Positions 16,259 to 25,482 of a stretch of DNA of 64,000 nucleotides are shown here, piece after piece. Origin of the DNA: Methylopumilus sp947499625 (lineage in GTDB: Bacteria; Pseudomonadota; Gammaproteobacteria; Burkholderiales; Methylophilaceae); contig OZ248397.1 in the NCBI GenBank assembly GCA_965234475.1, positions 248,001 to 312,000 of the forward strand, given 5' to 3'. The translations under genes were made by a program, and so were the position numbers. The notes beneath the pieces were generated by a model that worked only from the letters and a program-made list of their open reading frames with translations, was not told the origin of the DNA and ran no database searches. Every line of letters begins with the position of its first letter. The stretch's first letter is position 1.

Positions 16259-17794
16259 ATGAATCTTCTTAAAGCACTCGCAACCGTCGGAAGCATGACT
16301 TTCGTATCAAGAATTTTAGGTTTTGTGAGGGATAGCTTAATCGCCAAAATCTTCGGTGCGGGTATGGAAACAGATGCTTTTTTTGTAGCTTTTAAAATTC
16401 CTAATTTATTAAGACGTATTTCAGCAGAAGGCGCTTTTTCTCAAGCCTTTGTGCCCATTCTTGCTGAGTATAAAAACAAACGTAGTTATGAGGCAACACA
16501 CCTCTTAATTAATCATGTATGTTCATTATTAAGTCTTTTTCTAATAGCGATTACATGCATTGGAATTTTTGCAGCACCTTGGCTTGTTTATATTAGTGCA
16601 CCCGGCTTTATTGAGTATTCCGAAAAGTTTCAGCTCACCGTTGATTTGCTAAGAATTACATTTCCTTACATCTTTTTTATTTCTTTGGTATCGATGTCAG
16701 GTGGCATTCTTAATACATTTAATAAATTTTCAGTGCCCGCTTTTACGCCTGTATGGCTAAATTTATCTTTTATTTTCGCTGCACTATTTTTCGCAGACTA
16801 TTTTGACCGACCAATTTTAGTATTAGCTTGGGCTGTATTTGTCGGAGGCATCCTCCAGTTAATTTTTCAGATTCCTTTTTTAAGGGAAATTGGATTTATT
16901 CCCAAATATCAGTTAGACCTTAAAGATAAAGGTGTATGGCGAATCATTAAACTCATGGGGCCAGCCATTTTTGGTGTATCTATTGCACAACTCTCTTTGC
17001 TTATTAATACCATCTTCGCATCCTTTCTTGAGACTGGAAGTGTTTCATGGCTTTACTATGCCGATCGACTCATGGAATTTCCTGCAGGCGTTTTAGGGGT
17101 AGCGCTAGGTACAATTTTACTTCCAAGCCTTTCAAAATCTTATTCAGGTAAAAATCAAAAAGAATACTCAAGCTTGCTTGATTGGGGGTTAAGACTGACT
17201 TTTATTCTTGCAGCCCCTGCAGCTGTTGCACTGGCCGTATTATCTCTGCCTTTAATTGCAACCTTATTTCACTATGGCGCTTTTAATATGCATGATGTTT
17301 TGATGACCCAACAAGCTACGATTGCATACAGCTTCGGATTGATGGGCCTAATAATGATTAAAGTATTAGCGCCTGGATTTTATGCAAGACAGAATATTAA
17401 AACGCCAGTCAAAATTGCACTTTTTACTTTATTCTCAACCCAACTCATGAACATGATATTTATTGGACAATTTAAACATGCAGGTTTAGCGCTCGCGATT
17501 GGTTTAGGCGCGTGTCTAAATGCAAGTCTTCTTTTTTATCATTTAAGAAAAGGAAATTATTACAAGCCACATATAGGATGGGGTTTATTTTTAATAAAAC
17601 TTTTTGTGGCTTTAGTTTTAATGGGACTCACTTTGTTTTATTTAAAAGGAGATTCATCACTTTGGCTTGAGTATTCTATTTCAAAAAGATTGATTTACTT
17701 AGTGATGCTCATTCTGTCTGGTTCCGTTGTTTACTTTAGTTCACTATGGATGATGGGATTAAGACTTCAATCATTCATTCGAAAAGCAATTTAA
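16259..17794 (+). CDS. murJ: Lipid II flippase MurJ
   Basis: It moves lipid II across the inner membrane for peptidoglycan synthesis. The protein has 511 residues and about 14 predicted helices. Family hallmarks are the N-terminal TFVSRILGFVRDSLIA with the functional arginines, then FKIPNLLRRISAEGAFSQAFVPI, and YADRLMEFPAGVLGVALGTILLPSLSK near residue 265. A TTGATA/TAAAAT pair with a short 15-base spacer (near 16195-16221) may be the promoter. It leads the group murJ-ribF-ileS-lspA with gaps under ten bases, a conserved proteobacterial arrangement. Confidence 0.97.
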   Translation: MNLLKALATVGSMTFVSRILGFVRDSLIAKIFGAGMETDAFFVAFKIPNLLRRISAEGAFSQAFVPILAEYKNKRSYEATHLLINHVCSLLSLFLIAITCIGIFAAPWLVYISAPGFIEYSEKFQLTVDLLRITFPYIFFISLVSMSGGILNTFNKFSVPAFTPVWLNLSFIFAALFFADYFDRPILVLAWAVFVGGILQLIFQIPFLREIGFIPKYQLDLKDKGVWRIIKLMGPAIFGVSIAQLSLLINTIFASFLETGSVSWLYYADRLMEFPAGVLGVALGTILLPSLSKSYSGKNQKEYSSLLDWGLRLTFILAAPAAVALAVLSLPLIATLFHYGAFNMHDVLMTQQATIAYSFGLMGLIMIKVLAPGFYARQNIKTPVKIALFTLFSTQLMNMIFIGQFKHAGLALAIGLGACLNASLLFYHLRKGNYYKPHIGWGLFLIKLFVALVLMGLTLFYLKGDSSLWLEYSISKRLIYLVMLILSGSVVYFSSLWMMGLRLQSFIRKAI

Positions 17795-17803
17795 ATCTTT
17801 GTA

Positions 17804-18700
17804 ATGCAAGTCTTTCGACATTTTCCATTAAGTTCAAAAACGCCTATTGGCCTTACTATTGGGAATTTTGATGGTGTTCATATAGGCCATCAAGCGCTTA
17901 TTCAAAAACTTATAGAGGAGTCTATAGGAAGAAAAATTACACCATCGGTGATGACTTTCGAGCCTCACCCTAAAGAATTCTTTCTACCCGAAAACGCACC
18001 TACTAGACTTACGACATTAAGAGAAAAGCTAGAGTTTTTTTTAAGTTGTGGCGTTGAAAATGTTTATGTATGTGCCTTTAATAAAAAATTTGCAAGCATT
18101 TCTAGTGAAGTGTTTATGAATCAAATATTAAAAGAGCAATTAAAAACAAAACTAATCATCGTGGGAGATGATTTTCGTTTTGGAGCGCAACGACTAGCTG
18201 GCACCGAAGATTTAAGAAAAAGTGGATTTGAATTATTCGAAATTCCAGAAATTAATGTGAAAGGTAAGCGAGTGTCGAGTACATCAATTCGAGAAGATCT
18301 TAGAGAGGGTCGTATTAAGTCAGTCACCCCATTCTTAGGAAGACCATATACAATCAGCGGAAAAGTGGTTGAAGGAGACCGGCGCGGAAGGCAAATGGGG
18401 TTCCCAACTGCCAATATTCATATGAAGCATACGAGACCCGCGCTAACAGGCGTATATGCGGTAAAATTAGGGGATAGAAATGGCGTTGCTAATCTTGGAA
18501 TTAGACCCACAGTTGCAGGCATCCCAAAACTTTTACTAGAAGTTCATTTGCTTAATTTTAATGAAGATATTTATGGGCAGCATGTGCAGGTTACTTTCAT
18601 GGAAAAAATTAGAGATGAAATGAAATTTGTAAGCATTCATGCGCTCATTGAACAAATTAAAAAAGACGTAGTGTATGCAACACGCTATTTTGAAAAATAA
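17804..18700 (+). CDS. ribF: Bifunctional riboflavin kinase/FAD synthetase
   Basis: It turns riboflavin into FMN and then FAD. The N-terminal nucleotidyltransferase domain carries the HxGH-like site GNFDGVHIGHQAL at about 22-34 and SSTSIR near 163. The C-terminal flavokinase domain starts near 183 with YTISGKVVEGDRRGRQMGFPTANI, including the PTAN motif. The length of 298 residues is normal. It sits nine bases after murJ and five before ileS. Together with ribH at 1209 it shows riboflavin cofactor synthesis from two loci. Confidence 0.97.
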   Translation: MQVFRHFPLSSKTPIGLTIGNFDGVHIGHQALIQKLIEESIGRKITPSVMTFEPHPKEFFLPENAPTRLTTLREKLEFFLSCGVENVYVCAFNKKFASISSEVFMNQILKEQLKTKLIIVGDDFRFGAQRLAGTEDLRKSGFELFEIPEINVKGKRVSSTSIREDLREGRIKSVTPFLGRPYTISGKVVEGDRRGRQMGFPTANIHMKHTRPALTGVYAVKLGDRNGVANLGIRPTVAGIPKLLLEVHLLNFNEDIYGQHVQVTFMEKIRDEMKFVSIHALIEQIKKDVVYATRYFEK

Positions 18701-18705
18701 AACAT

Positions 18706-21477
18706 ATGACCGAAGAAAATAAATACCCATTAAATTTGCCAGACACACCATTTCCTATGCGCGGGGATCTTGCTAAACGAGAACCTCTTTGGGTTAAGCG
18801 CTGGCAGGAATTTAAGCTTTATCAAAAAATCAGACAAAAAAGAAAAGGTGCCAAGAAATTCATTCTGCACGATGGCCCACCTTATGCAAACGGCGATATT
18901 CATATTGGACATGCTGTTAATAAAATCTTAAAAGATATTATTGTTAAATCAAAAACTTTGTCTGGGTTTGATGCGCCATATGTTCCAGGATGGGATTGCC
19001 ATGGACTTCCTATTGAGCTTGTTGTTGAAAAATTGCATGGCAAAAATATTGATCCTAAAAAATTTAGAGAACTATGTCGCGAATATGCGGCAACGCAAGT
19101 TGAAAAACAAAAAAATGATTTTATACGGTTAGGCGTATTAGGAGAGTGGAATCAACCTTACCTTACGATGAACTTTGAAACAGAAGCCGATATTATGCGC
19201 TCGCTTGGACATATCTATCAAAATGGCTACCTTTATCAAGGAAGTAAGCCTGTGCATTGGTGTGTTGATTGTGGTTCAGCATTAGCTGAGGCTGAAGTGG
19301 AATATGAAGATAAAACTTCACCTACGATTGATGTTGGTTTTAAAGTTATAGACAATGATGCTTTAAAAAATATATTTAATATTAAAGAAGTAAAAGATAC
19401 TTTCACAGTTATTTGGACAACCACACCTTGGACACTTCCAGCGAACCAGGCAGTATGTGTTCATCCTGAATTAAATTATGGTTTATATAGCACTGAAAAA
19501 GGAAATCTAATCCTTGCAGAAGATTTGGCTGAAAAAAATCTTACGCATTATGGCTTGGAGTCTTTTAAGAAACTAGCTTCATGTAAAGGTCAAGCTTTAG
19601 AGCATCTCAAGCTGACCCACCCGTTTTATAAGAAAAATGTACCCATCATATGTGGCGACCACGTTACTCTTGAGGCTGGCACTGGCCTAGTCCATACTGC
19701 CCCTGCGCATGGATTAGAAGACTATGCAGTTGGTATGAGATATCAATTGCCTGTAGATAATCCAGTCAATGAAGAAGGAAAGTTTTATTCTTTTGTGGAA
19801 CAGTTTGCGGACGAGAGTATCTGGGAAGCTAATAAAAGAATTATTGAAACATTAGTCACGAATCAATGTTTATTTGCTTCGAAAAAATTATCACATAGCT
19901 ACCCCCATTGTTGGCGACATAAAACACCGGTGATTTTCAGAGCCACACGCCAATGGTTTATTGGGATGAATCAAGAAAATAATAACAAGACATTGCGTGA
20001 GAAAGCAAATGAAGCCGTCAGTCATACCACCTTCTATCCTGAATGGGGAAAAGCACGCCTAGAGGCTATGATTAAAAATCGGCCTGACTGGTGCGTTTCA
20101 CGACAAAGAAATTGGGGCGTTCCTATGCCACTTTTTGTTCATAAAGAAACTTACGAGCTACATCCGCGTACGATTGAATTAACTGAATTGGTCGCTAAGG
20201 AAGTTGAGAAGTCAGGTATTGAGGCTTGGTTTAATTTAGATGCAAAAACATTACTTGGTAATGACGCTGATCAATATAAAAAAATAAGTGACACATTAGA
20301 TGTTTGGTTTGATTCTGGAACAACACATGCATCTGTATTAAAAAAACGCGAAGACTTAACTTATCCAGCAGATCTCTATTTAGAAGGCTCGGATCAACAC
20401 CGAGGCTGGTTTCAATCGAGCTTACTCACAGGTTGTGCCATTGATGGAAGATCTCCTTACGAATCTCTCCTTACGCATGGTTTTGTTGTGGATGGTAGCG
20501 GACATAAGATGAGTAAATCAAAAGGTAATGTCGTAGCGCCTCAAAAAGTTATGGATCAATATGGTGCCGATATTTTGAGATTCTGGGTAGCTTCTACCGA
20601 CTATTCTGGCGAACTCACTATTTCAGATGAAATTTTAAAGCGAGTTGCTGAAGGATACAGACGTATACGAAATACCTTACGCTTTTTGCTGGCCAACCTT
20701 GGCGACTTTGATGTTAAAAAAGATTTACTTCCTGTGAAAGAATGGGCATCGATAGATCGCTATGCACTTCATTTAATGCATCAGCTTCAAGATCATATTA
20801 AAAAAGATTATGCATCTTATGAATTTCATTTAGGCATGCAAAAATTTGTAAGCTTTTGTTCTGAGGATTTGGGTGGATTCTATCTTGATATTTTGAAAGA
20901 TCGTCTTTATACATCAGCCGAAAATTCAAAAGCAAGACGATCTGCGCAAAGCGCTATCTTCCATATTACACATTCCTTAATGAGATTGATGGCTCCTGTC
21001 TTAAGCTTTACAGCAGATGAAATTTGGCAGATTCTCATGCCGCAAAGCGATGAATTAGTATTTATGGATACATGGTATGACCTACCACCTCACGATTTGA
21101 ACGCAAGGGAGTTATTAGCATGGGATCATATTATTCATGTGCGTGCGATCACTAATAAAAAAATTGAAGAGTTACGTGAAAAAGGATTGGTAGGCTCTTC
21201 ACTTCAAGCTGAGATTGATATCTATGCTTCAGGTGAAATTTATCAATCTTTATCGACACTTCATGAAGATCTTAAGTTTGCGATGATTACATCGCGAGCA
21301 AAACTCTATGAAAGACAAGGCGATCTTCATATTGACGTGCGCGCAAGTGAACATAAAAAATGTGACCGATGTTGGCATTATCGTGAAGAAGTTGGGTCGC
21401 ACCATGAACATCCAGCTATTTGTAATCGATGCATTAGTAATCTTTTTGAAAAAGGCGAACTAAGGTCACATGCGTAA
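18706..21477 (+). CDS. ileS: Isoleucine-tRNA ligase
   Basis: It charges tRNA-Ile and edits mischarged valine. The class I motifs are HIGH (GDIHIGHAVNK, near residue 65) and KMSKSKGNVV (near 604). The editing domain lies between them (TTPWTLPANQAV and TGLVHTAPAHGLEDY). The C-terminal zinc finger is intact, with Cys pairs CDRC and CNRC near residues 885 and 907. This is the bacterial type with a C-terminal zinc site, 923 residues long. It overlaps lspA by eight bases. No ribosome site is obvious at the start, suggesting coupling to ribF five bases upstream. Confidence 0.98.
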   Translation: MTEENKYPLNLPDTPFPMRGDLAKREPLWVKRWQEFKLYQKIRQKRKGAKKFILHDGPPYANGDIHIGHAVNKILKDIIVKSKTLSGFDAPYVPGWDCHGLPIELVVEKLHGKNIDPKKFRELCREYAATQVEKQKNDFIRLGVLGEWNQPYLTMNFETEADIMRSLGHIYQNGYLYQGSKPVHWCVDCGSALAEAEVEYEDKTSPTIDVGFKVIDNDALKNIFNIKEVKDTFTVIWTTTPWTLPANQAVCVHPELNYGLYSTEKGNLILAEDLAEKNLTHYGLESFKKLASCKGQALEHLKLTHPFYKKNVPIICGDHVTLEAGTGLVHTAPAHGLEDYAVGMRYQLPVDNPVNEEGKFYSFVEQFADESIWEANKRIIETLVTNQCLFASKKLSHSYPHCWRHKTPVIFRATRQWFIGMNQENNNKTLREKANEAVSHTTFYPEWGKARLEAMIKNRPDWCVSRQRNWGVPMPLFVHKETYELHPRTIELTELVAKEVEKSGIEAWFNLDAKTLLGNDADQYKKISDTLDVWFDSGTTHASVLKKREDLTYPADLYLEGSDQHRGWFQSSLLTGCAIDGRSPYESLLTHGFVVDGSGHKMSKSKGNVVAPQKVMDQYGADILRFWVASTDYSGELTISDEILKRVAEGYRRIRNTLRFLLANLGDFDVKKDLLPVKEWASIDRYALHLMHQLQDHIKKDYASYEFHLGMQKFVSFCSEDLGGFYLDILKDRLYTSAENSKARRSAQSAIFHITHSLMRLMAPVLSFTADEIWQILMPQSDELVFMDTWYDLPPHDLNARELLAWDHIIHVRAITNKKIEELREKGLVGSSLQAEIDIYASGEIYQSLSTLHEDLKFAMITSRAKLYERQGDLHIDVRASEHKKCDRCWHYREEVGSHHEHPAICNRCISNLFEKGELRSHA

Positions 21478-21937
21478 ATATATTTTAATTGCTTTTTCGA
21501 TTGTTATTTTGGATCTGATATCTAAACAGTGGATATTTAATCATCTAGATTTAGGAAGCGCTTTAATGGTGAACTCGTTTCTTAATATTGTACATTTTCA
21601 AAATACGGGAGCCGCCTTTAGCTTTTTGAGTGAAGCTTCCGGCTGGCAGAGATATTTCTTTATAGGCATCTCATTGGCCGCAATTTTTATCATTACCCGA
21701 TTAATTCATCAGCGATTAAAACAGCCACTATTGTGTTTAGCACTTTCTTTTATTCTTGGCGGAGCCATAGGTAATTTATGTGACAGAAGCTATTATGGTT
21801 TTGTCATCGATTTCATTTACGTTCACTACGAAGCCTTTTACTGGCCAGCATTTAATGTGGCAGATAGTTTTATTTCGATCGGTATCGCTTTAATTCTTTA
21901 TGACGCATTTAAAAACAAAAAACCTTTATTGAGTTAA
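21470..21937 (+). CDS. lspA: Lipoprotein signal peptidase II
   Basis: An inner-membrane aspartic protease that cleaves prolipoprotein signal peptides. Four hydrophobic helices are visible, with catalytic Asp114 in GFVIDFIYVHY and Asp132 in FNVADSFI, plus the conserved NTGAAFSF (45-52) and GAIGNLCDR (98-106). The length of 155 residues is normal. It overlaps ileS by eight bases, the standard ileS-lspA pair. Likely substrates in this window include LptE and the YVTN-propeller lipoprotein. Confidence 0.97.
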   Translation: MRKYILIAFSIVILDLISKQWIFNHLDLGSALMVNSFLNIVHFQNTGAAFSFLSEASGWQRYFFIGISLAAIFIITRLIHQRLKQPLLCLALSFILGGAIGNLCDRSYYGFVIDFIYVHYEAFYWPAFNVADSFISIGIALILYDAFKNKKPLLS

Positions 21938-21976
21938 TCATGCCTTACTGGAAAAAACTTATAAAAATAATAGACT

Positions 21977-23173
21977 ATGCACAAATTAAATTTGATTACT
22001 AAGTTTTCAGAAAAAATAATATTTTTATTTTTAATTTTTTTTTGTGAGACGATTTTTTCCCATGAAAGCCATAGTCATGGGCCTTCTGTTGTCACTTCTG
22101 TTTCTTTAGATCAATTAGGAACTCTTTGGCGAGTTAGAGAACAGCGAGGATTTGTTATTGTTGATTCATCAAATGATCAAGGAATTAATTTCTCGAAATC
22201 TATAAATGTAAATACTGAATTGCAGCAAATTGGAACGTCAGGGGATGCAAAACCTAAGATTGTTATTGGCTCTGAGGGAAATATTTATGTAACTTGGACT
22301 CAGATGCTCTCAAAGCCTTATTCAGGCTATATATGGTTTGCAAGATCAAAAGATCATGGCAAAACTTTTGAATTACCTCAGATTGTTCACCAAGATAAGT
22401 CAGAAATTACCCATCGTTTTGATGCTATTAATGTAAATAAAGACGGGCAAATTTTTGTAGCATGGGTTGACAAGCGCGATTTAGAAAAGGCCAAACTTCA
22501 AAACAAAGACAAAGTGTATAAAGGAGCGGCCTTGTATTATGCTATTTCAGACAATTATGGCGAATCATTTAAAATTGAAAGAAAAATTGTTGATAGTAGT
22601 TGTGAGTGTTGCAGGATTGCTTTAACCAATGATAGCAAAGGAAACATCATTGTAATGTGGCGACAGCTTTATGACAAAGGCATAAGAGATCATGCAGTAG
22701 CAAAGATTGATATCAACGACAATATCGTTGTCAATAGAGCTACTTTTGGGGGCTGGAAAATTGATGCATGCCCTCATCATGGTCCTGCAATAACAAGGGG
22801 AGGTGACTGGGGGTATCACATGGCTTGGTTTGATGGTGGAGAAAAAGTAGGTTTATTTTACGGGCGAATCGATGGAGATGTCTGGGTAAGTTCACCCCCT
22901 AAGAGGTTTGGAAATGCTAACTTTCAGGCAGGCCATCCATCACTATTAAGTATCAATGAAAAAGTTTATCTCGCATGGAAAGAGTTAAATGAATCAGGTA
23001 ATTATATTGTTTTAGCTATTTCAGAAGACGGGGGAAAAAATTGGCTAGAAGCTAAAACAATCAAAAAGACTGAGGGAGCTTCAGACTATCCTGAACTTAT
23101 TCAATTTAATAAGAAAGCTTTCCTTTCTTGGAATACGATTAAAGATGGTTATCAATTAATAGCTCTTGAATAA
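21977..23173 (+). CDS. Exported Asp-box (BNR) beta-propeller protein with Cys/His motifs
   Basis: A secreted 398-residue protein of the sialidase-like six-bladed propeller fold; true sialidase activity is not implied. Four Asp-box repeats SxDxGxxF/W are seen at 65-72, 124-131, 191-198 and 349-356. The signal peptide (about 1-28) is followed at once by HESHSHG (29-35). Two unusual motifs stand out: Cys-Glu-Cys-Cys at 209-212 and Cys265-Pro-His-His. These suggest a metal site or disulfides. Six bases downstream lies a CPYC thioredoxin-like gene, so the pair probably works together in the periplasm. The sialidase Arg triad is not evident. The specific function is unknown; a metal-related role is my inference. 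Confidence 0.75.
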   Translation: MHKLNLITKFSEKIIFLFLIFFCETIFSHESHSHGPSVVTSVSLDQLGTLWRVREQRGFVIVDSSNDQGINFSKSINVNTELQQIGTSGDAKPKIVIGSEGNIYVTWTQMLSKPYSGYIWFARSKDHGKTFELPQIVHQDKSEITHRFDAINVNKDGQIFVAWVDKRDLEKAKLQNKDKVYKGAALYYAISDNYGESFKIERKIVDSSCECCRIALTNDSKGNIIVMWRQLYDKGIRDHAVAKIDINDNIVVNRATFGGWKIDACPHHGPAITRGGDWGYHMAWFDGGEKVGLFYGRIDGDVWVSSPPKRFGNANFQAGHPSLLSINEKVYLAWKELNESGNYIVLAISEDGGKNWLEAKTIKKTEGASDYPELIQFNKKAFLSWNTIKDGYQLIALE

Positions 23174-23178
23174 GTTAT

Positions 23179-23640
23179 ATGAAATTAAAGATTCTTTTAT
23201 TCTTTTTGTTTTTTTCTAACTTTTCAATTGCATACGAATTTATGGCGTTTGAGATTAATACCCGAAATGCTATTGAGAAAAAATATCTCAACCAGGCTTT
23301 AATAATTTCTTTTTGGTCAATTGATTGCCCTTATTGTATAGACGACCTTAAGAAGCTCGGCAAAGCTCTTAGTAAAAATACAAATGTCAAATTAATAACA
23401 GTATGTGTAGATGGAAAAGAATCTCCTAAAAAAGCTAAAAGAATTTTAGATCAGGTACGTCTTCCCGAGCATGAGCATTATCAATATGCAGAAGTTGATG
23501 AAGATAAGCTTAGATATAGTTTTGATCCAACTTGGTATGGAGAGCTCCCAAGGACATACTTTTATGATGCAGCCCATCAGGTCACTCCTTTAAGTGGAAA
23601 AATCCCTAATTCATTTCTTGATGCATGGCTTAACAAATAA
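23179..23640 (+). CDS. Exported thioredoxin-like protein with CPYC site
   Basis: A 153-residue protein with a signal peptide (MKLKILLFFLFFSNFSIA) and a TlpA/ResA-like thioredoxin fold. The active site is SFWSIDCPYCIDDLKKL, with Cys50 and Cys53, and the conserved cis-proline region is GELPRTYFYD. It probably reduces or oxidises disulfides, or supports metal-site assembly, in the periplasm. It starts six bases after the Asp-box propeller gene, whose CECC motif is a plausible client; that link is inference. It lacks a lipobox and a DsbC-type dimerisation domain. Confidence 0.82.
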   Translation: MKLKILLFFLFFSNFSIAYEFMAFEINTRNAIEKKYLNQALIISFWSIDCPYCIDDLKKLGKALSKNTNVKLITVCVDGKESPKKAKRILDQVRLPEHEHYQYAEVDEDKLRYSFDPTWYGELPRTYFYDAAHQVTPLSGKIPNSFLDAWLNK

Positions 23641-23660
23641 TTTTATAAGATGATCGAAAT

Positions 23661-23811
23661 TTGTCAATTGATCGCCACATTATAAAGAAAGCAATTCAAT
23701 TTGAAACTGATAATCCGCTTGCTAAGATAAATTTTAGTGGGCCATTTTATGGCAAAAGATAAAATTAAAATTGACAGCGTTTCAGGTAAACTTAAATTTA
23801 ATAAAGTTTAA
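23661..23811 (+). pseudogene. Possible remnant of a small gene with a frameshift
   Basis: Two overlapping short frames look protein-like: from TTG 23661, MSIDRHIIKKAIQFETDNPL and on to FYGKR (stop at 23760-23762); then in the +1 frame from ATG 23749, MAKDKIKIDSVSGKLKFNKV (stop at 23809-23811). Joined by one frameshift near 23745 they would make a protein of about 50 residues. Both could also be independent small ORFs or chance. I see no match to a known family. Confidence 0.22.
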
Positions 23812-23825
23812 ATAAAGTCTTGCTC

Positions 23826-24245
23826 ATGAAACAGGCTAGTCAAACATTGGCGATCCAAACTTCGGGTCGCCATTTTTATGATGTCACCCAAAAAGTTTTG
23901 GATTGGGTAGATCAATCAGATTTTGAAGAAGGCTTATTAACGCTCTATGTTCAACATACTTCAGCGAGCCTTCTTATTAATGAAAATTATGATCCTGATG
24001 TTTTGGTTGATTTGGAAAGCTTCTTCGAACGTTTAGTACCTGATGGCGACCCTTTATTTATCCATACAGCAGAAGGCCGTGATGATATGCCAGCTCACAT
24101 CAGAACTGCTCTAACGCAAACAAGCCTCTCAATACCAATTAAGCAAGCTAAGGTTGCCCTGGGCCAATGGCAAGGCATTTTTTTGTATGAACATCGTTAT
24201 CAATCACACGAGCGTCGCATATTAATGCATGTGGTTGGTGAATAA
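23826..24245 (+). CDS. yjbQ: YjbQ family protein (UPF0047), secondary thiamine-phosphate synthase type
   Basis: A small cytoplasmic enzyme of the UPF0047 family; E. coli YjbQ has weak thiamine-phosphate synthase activity, and its main role is unsettled. Signature residues are all present: LYVQHTSASLLINENYDPDV, HTAEGRDDMPAHIRTAL and LGQWQGIFLYEHRYQSHERRI, giving the clustered His/Glu site. I take the ATG at 23826; an in-frame TTG at 23820 would add two residues. It ends one base before the convergent envC stop. A ThiE-like domain also occurs in the mutT fusion at 6777-7709. Confidence 0.93.
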   Translation: MKQASQTLAIQTSGRHFYDVTQKVLDWVDQSDFEEGLLTLYVQHTSASLLINENYDPDVLVDLESFFERLVPDGDPLFIHTAEGRDDMPAHIRTALTQTSLSIPIKQAKVALGQWQGIFLYEHRYQSHERRILMHVVGE

Positions 24246-24246
24246 A

Positions 24247-25482
24247 TTATTTAATTGAAGTCCAGCCGAGAGGGTCAAAAGGTTTACTGAGTTTTCTTAA
24301 TTCAAAATAAAGACCATTCGACTCATTGCCGCCTGAATTACCCACTAAAGCTATCGCATCGCCACCGCGCACAATTTCGCCTGTCTTTTTAAGTGTGGAT
24401 TGATTATTGCCATATAGGCTCATATAGCCTTCGCCATGATCCACAATAATAAGATTACCAAAGCCACGAAGCCAGTCCGCAAAAACCACTCGACCTGATG
24501 CAATGGATTTCACTTCATTGCCTTCATTGGATTTAATAAATAACCCTTTCCAAGATAAGCCTGTATCTTCACGCGGTGAACCAAATCGATTAATCACATC
24601 CCCTTTAACGGGTAAGCTTAATTTGCCACGTAAGGTTTCAAATTTTAAACCTGAAAATGTTTCTGTAGGAATGTTCTCATTACGCACAATAGGTGTTTTT
24701 GAAGATGTTTTTTCTTCTCGCTTTGAAGGAACAGGGGTTGAAGGTAATCTTGCTAAGCGATCGACAAGGTCTGTTAATCTTTTTTCATCTCGTATTAATT
24801 TTTGAATTTCATTGCGTTGTTGATTAATTTTTGAAGATAAGCTTGAAATAAGTTTGGCGCGATCTTTCTTTTGAGATTCAAGTTCTGTTTTCTTTATTTC
24901 TTCTTTTTGTTTTAAGCTAGCAATCTCTTTGAGCTTTTGTGATGTTTCAGCGCTATAAGCTTCAATCTTTTTTAAATTACCCTGCATTTGATAAATACTT
25001 TTAGCCCGAGCTTTAGCTACATAAGAATAGTATTGAATATTTCTTGCAACAACACTCGGATTTTCAGATTGGATAATCATTTGTAAGTAGCCAGGATCGC
25101 CATGAAGATACTGCTGGTAAATTTGTTCACTCAACATTTTTCTCTGAAGATCGACTTGAGATTCTACTGTGTCGGATTGTGCTTTGAGCTCTTGAAGCTT
25201 GGTGTAATTTTTCTTTTGTTGAGTTGATATTTCATAAAGCGAACGATTCGTATCACTAATTTTTTTTTCACTTTTTTTTAATTGGTCGGTTGCATCTTCC
25301 TGTGCTTTTTGTGTGCCACTTAATTCTTTTTTAAGTTGATCAATTTTTTCATGCACGGCATTTAAGTTTTCTTTGGCTGCATCAGCCTTAGTTGCAGCTA
25401 AGGCTCCATGAGATAAAAATAAAAGCGATATGAAGATGCATTGAATTAAAAAATTCAATGAAACGTTTTTCACTTTAATCAT
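24247..25482 (-). CDS. envC: Murein hydrolase activator EnvC-like, degenerate M23 domain
   Basis: An exported protein of 411 residues: signal peptide (to about residue 29, ALA), a long coiled coil of about 30-240, and a C-terminal LytM (peptidase M23) fold from about 285. The zinc ligands of active M23 enzymes are replaced: the first HxxxD region reads WKGLFIKS and the HLHFE motif reads GLYFELRK. It should therefore not cut peptidoglycan itself but activate amidases at the septum, as EnvC does. It follows gpmI with an eight-base overlap, and this gpmI-envC order is common in proteobacteria. Confidence 0.93.
   Translation of the reverse strand: MIKVKNVSLNFLIQCIFISLLFLSHGALAATKADAAKENLNAVHEKIDQLKKELSGTQKAQEDATDQLKKSEKKISDTNRSLYEISTQQKKNYTKLQELKAQSDTVESQVDLQRKMLSEQIYQQYLHGDPGYLQMIIQSENPSVVARNIQYYSYVAKARAKSIYQMQGNLKKIEAYSAETSQKLKEIASLKQKEEIKKTELESQKKDRAKLISSLSSKINQQRNEIQKLIRDEKRLTDLVDRLARLPSTPVPSKREEKTSSKTPIVRNENIPTETFSGLKFETLRGKLSLPVKGDVINRFGSPREDTGLSWKGLFIKSNEGNEVKSIASGRVVFADWLRGFGNLIIVDHGEGYMSLYGNNQSTLKKTGEIVRGGDAIALVGNSGGNESNGLYFELRKLSKPFDPLGWTSIK

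Noticed and set aside
21977..23173. True exo-alpha-sialidase
   Set aside because: The Asp boxes only indicate the propeller fold; I could not find the sialidase arginine triad, and the Cys/His motifs point elsewhere.
24247..25482. Active M23 endopeptidase
   Set aside because: The zinc-binding His and Asp residues are replaced (WKGLFIKS and GLYFE), which fits a non-catalytic EnvC activator.
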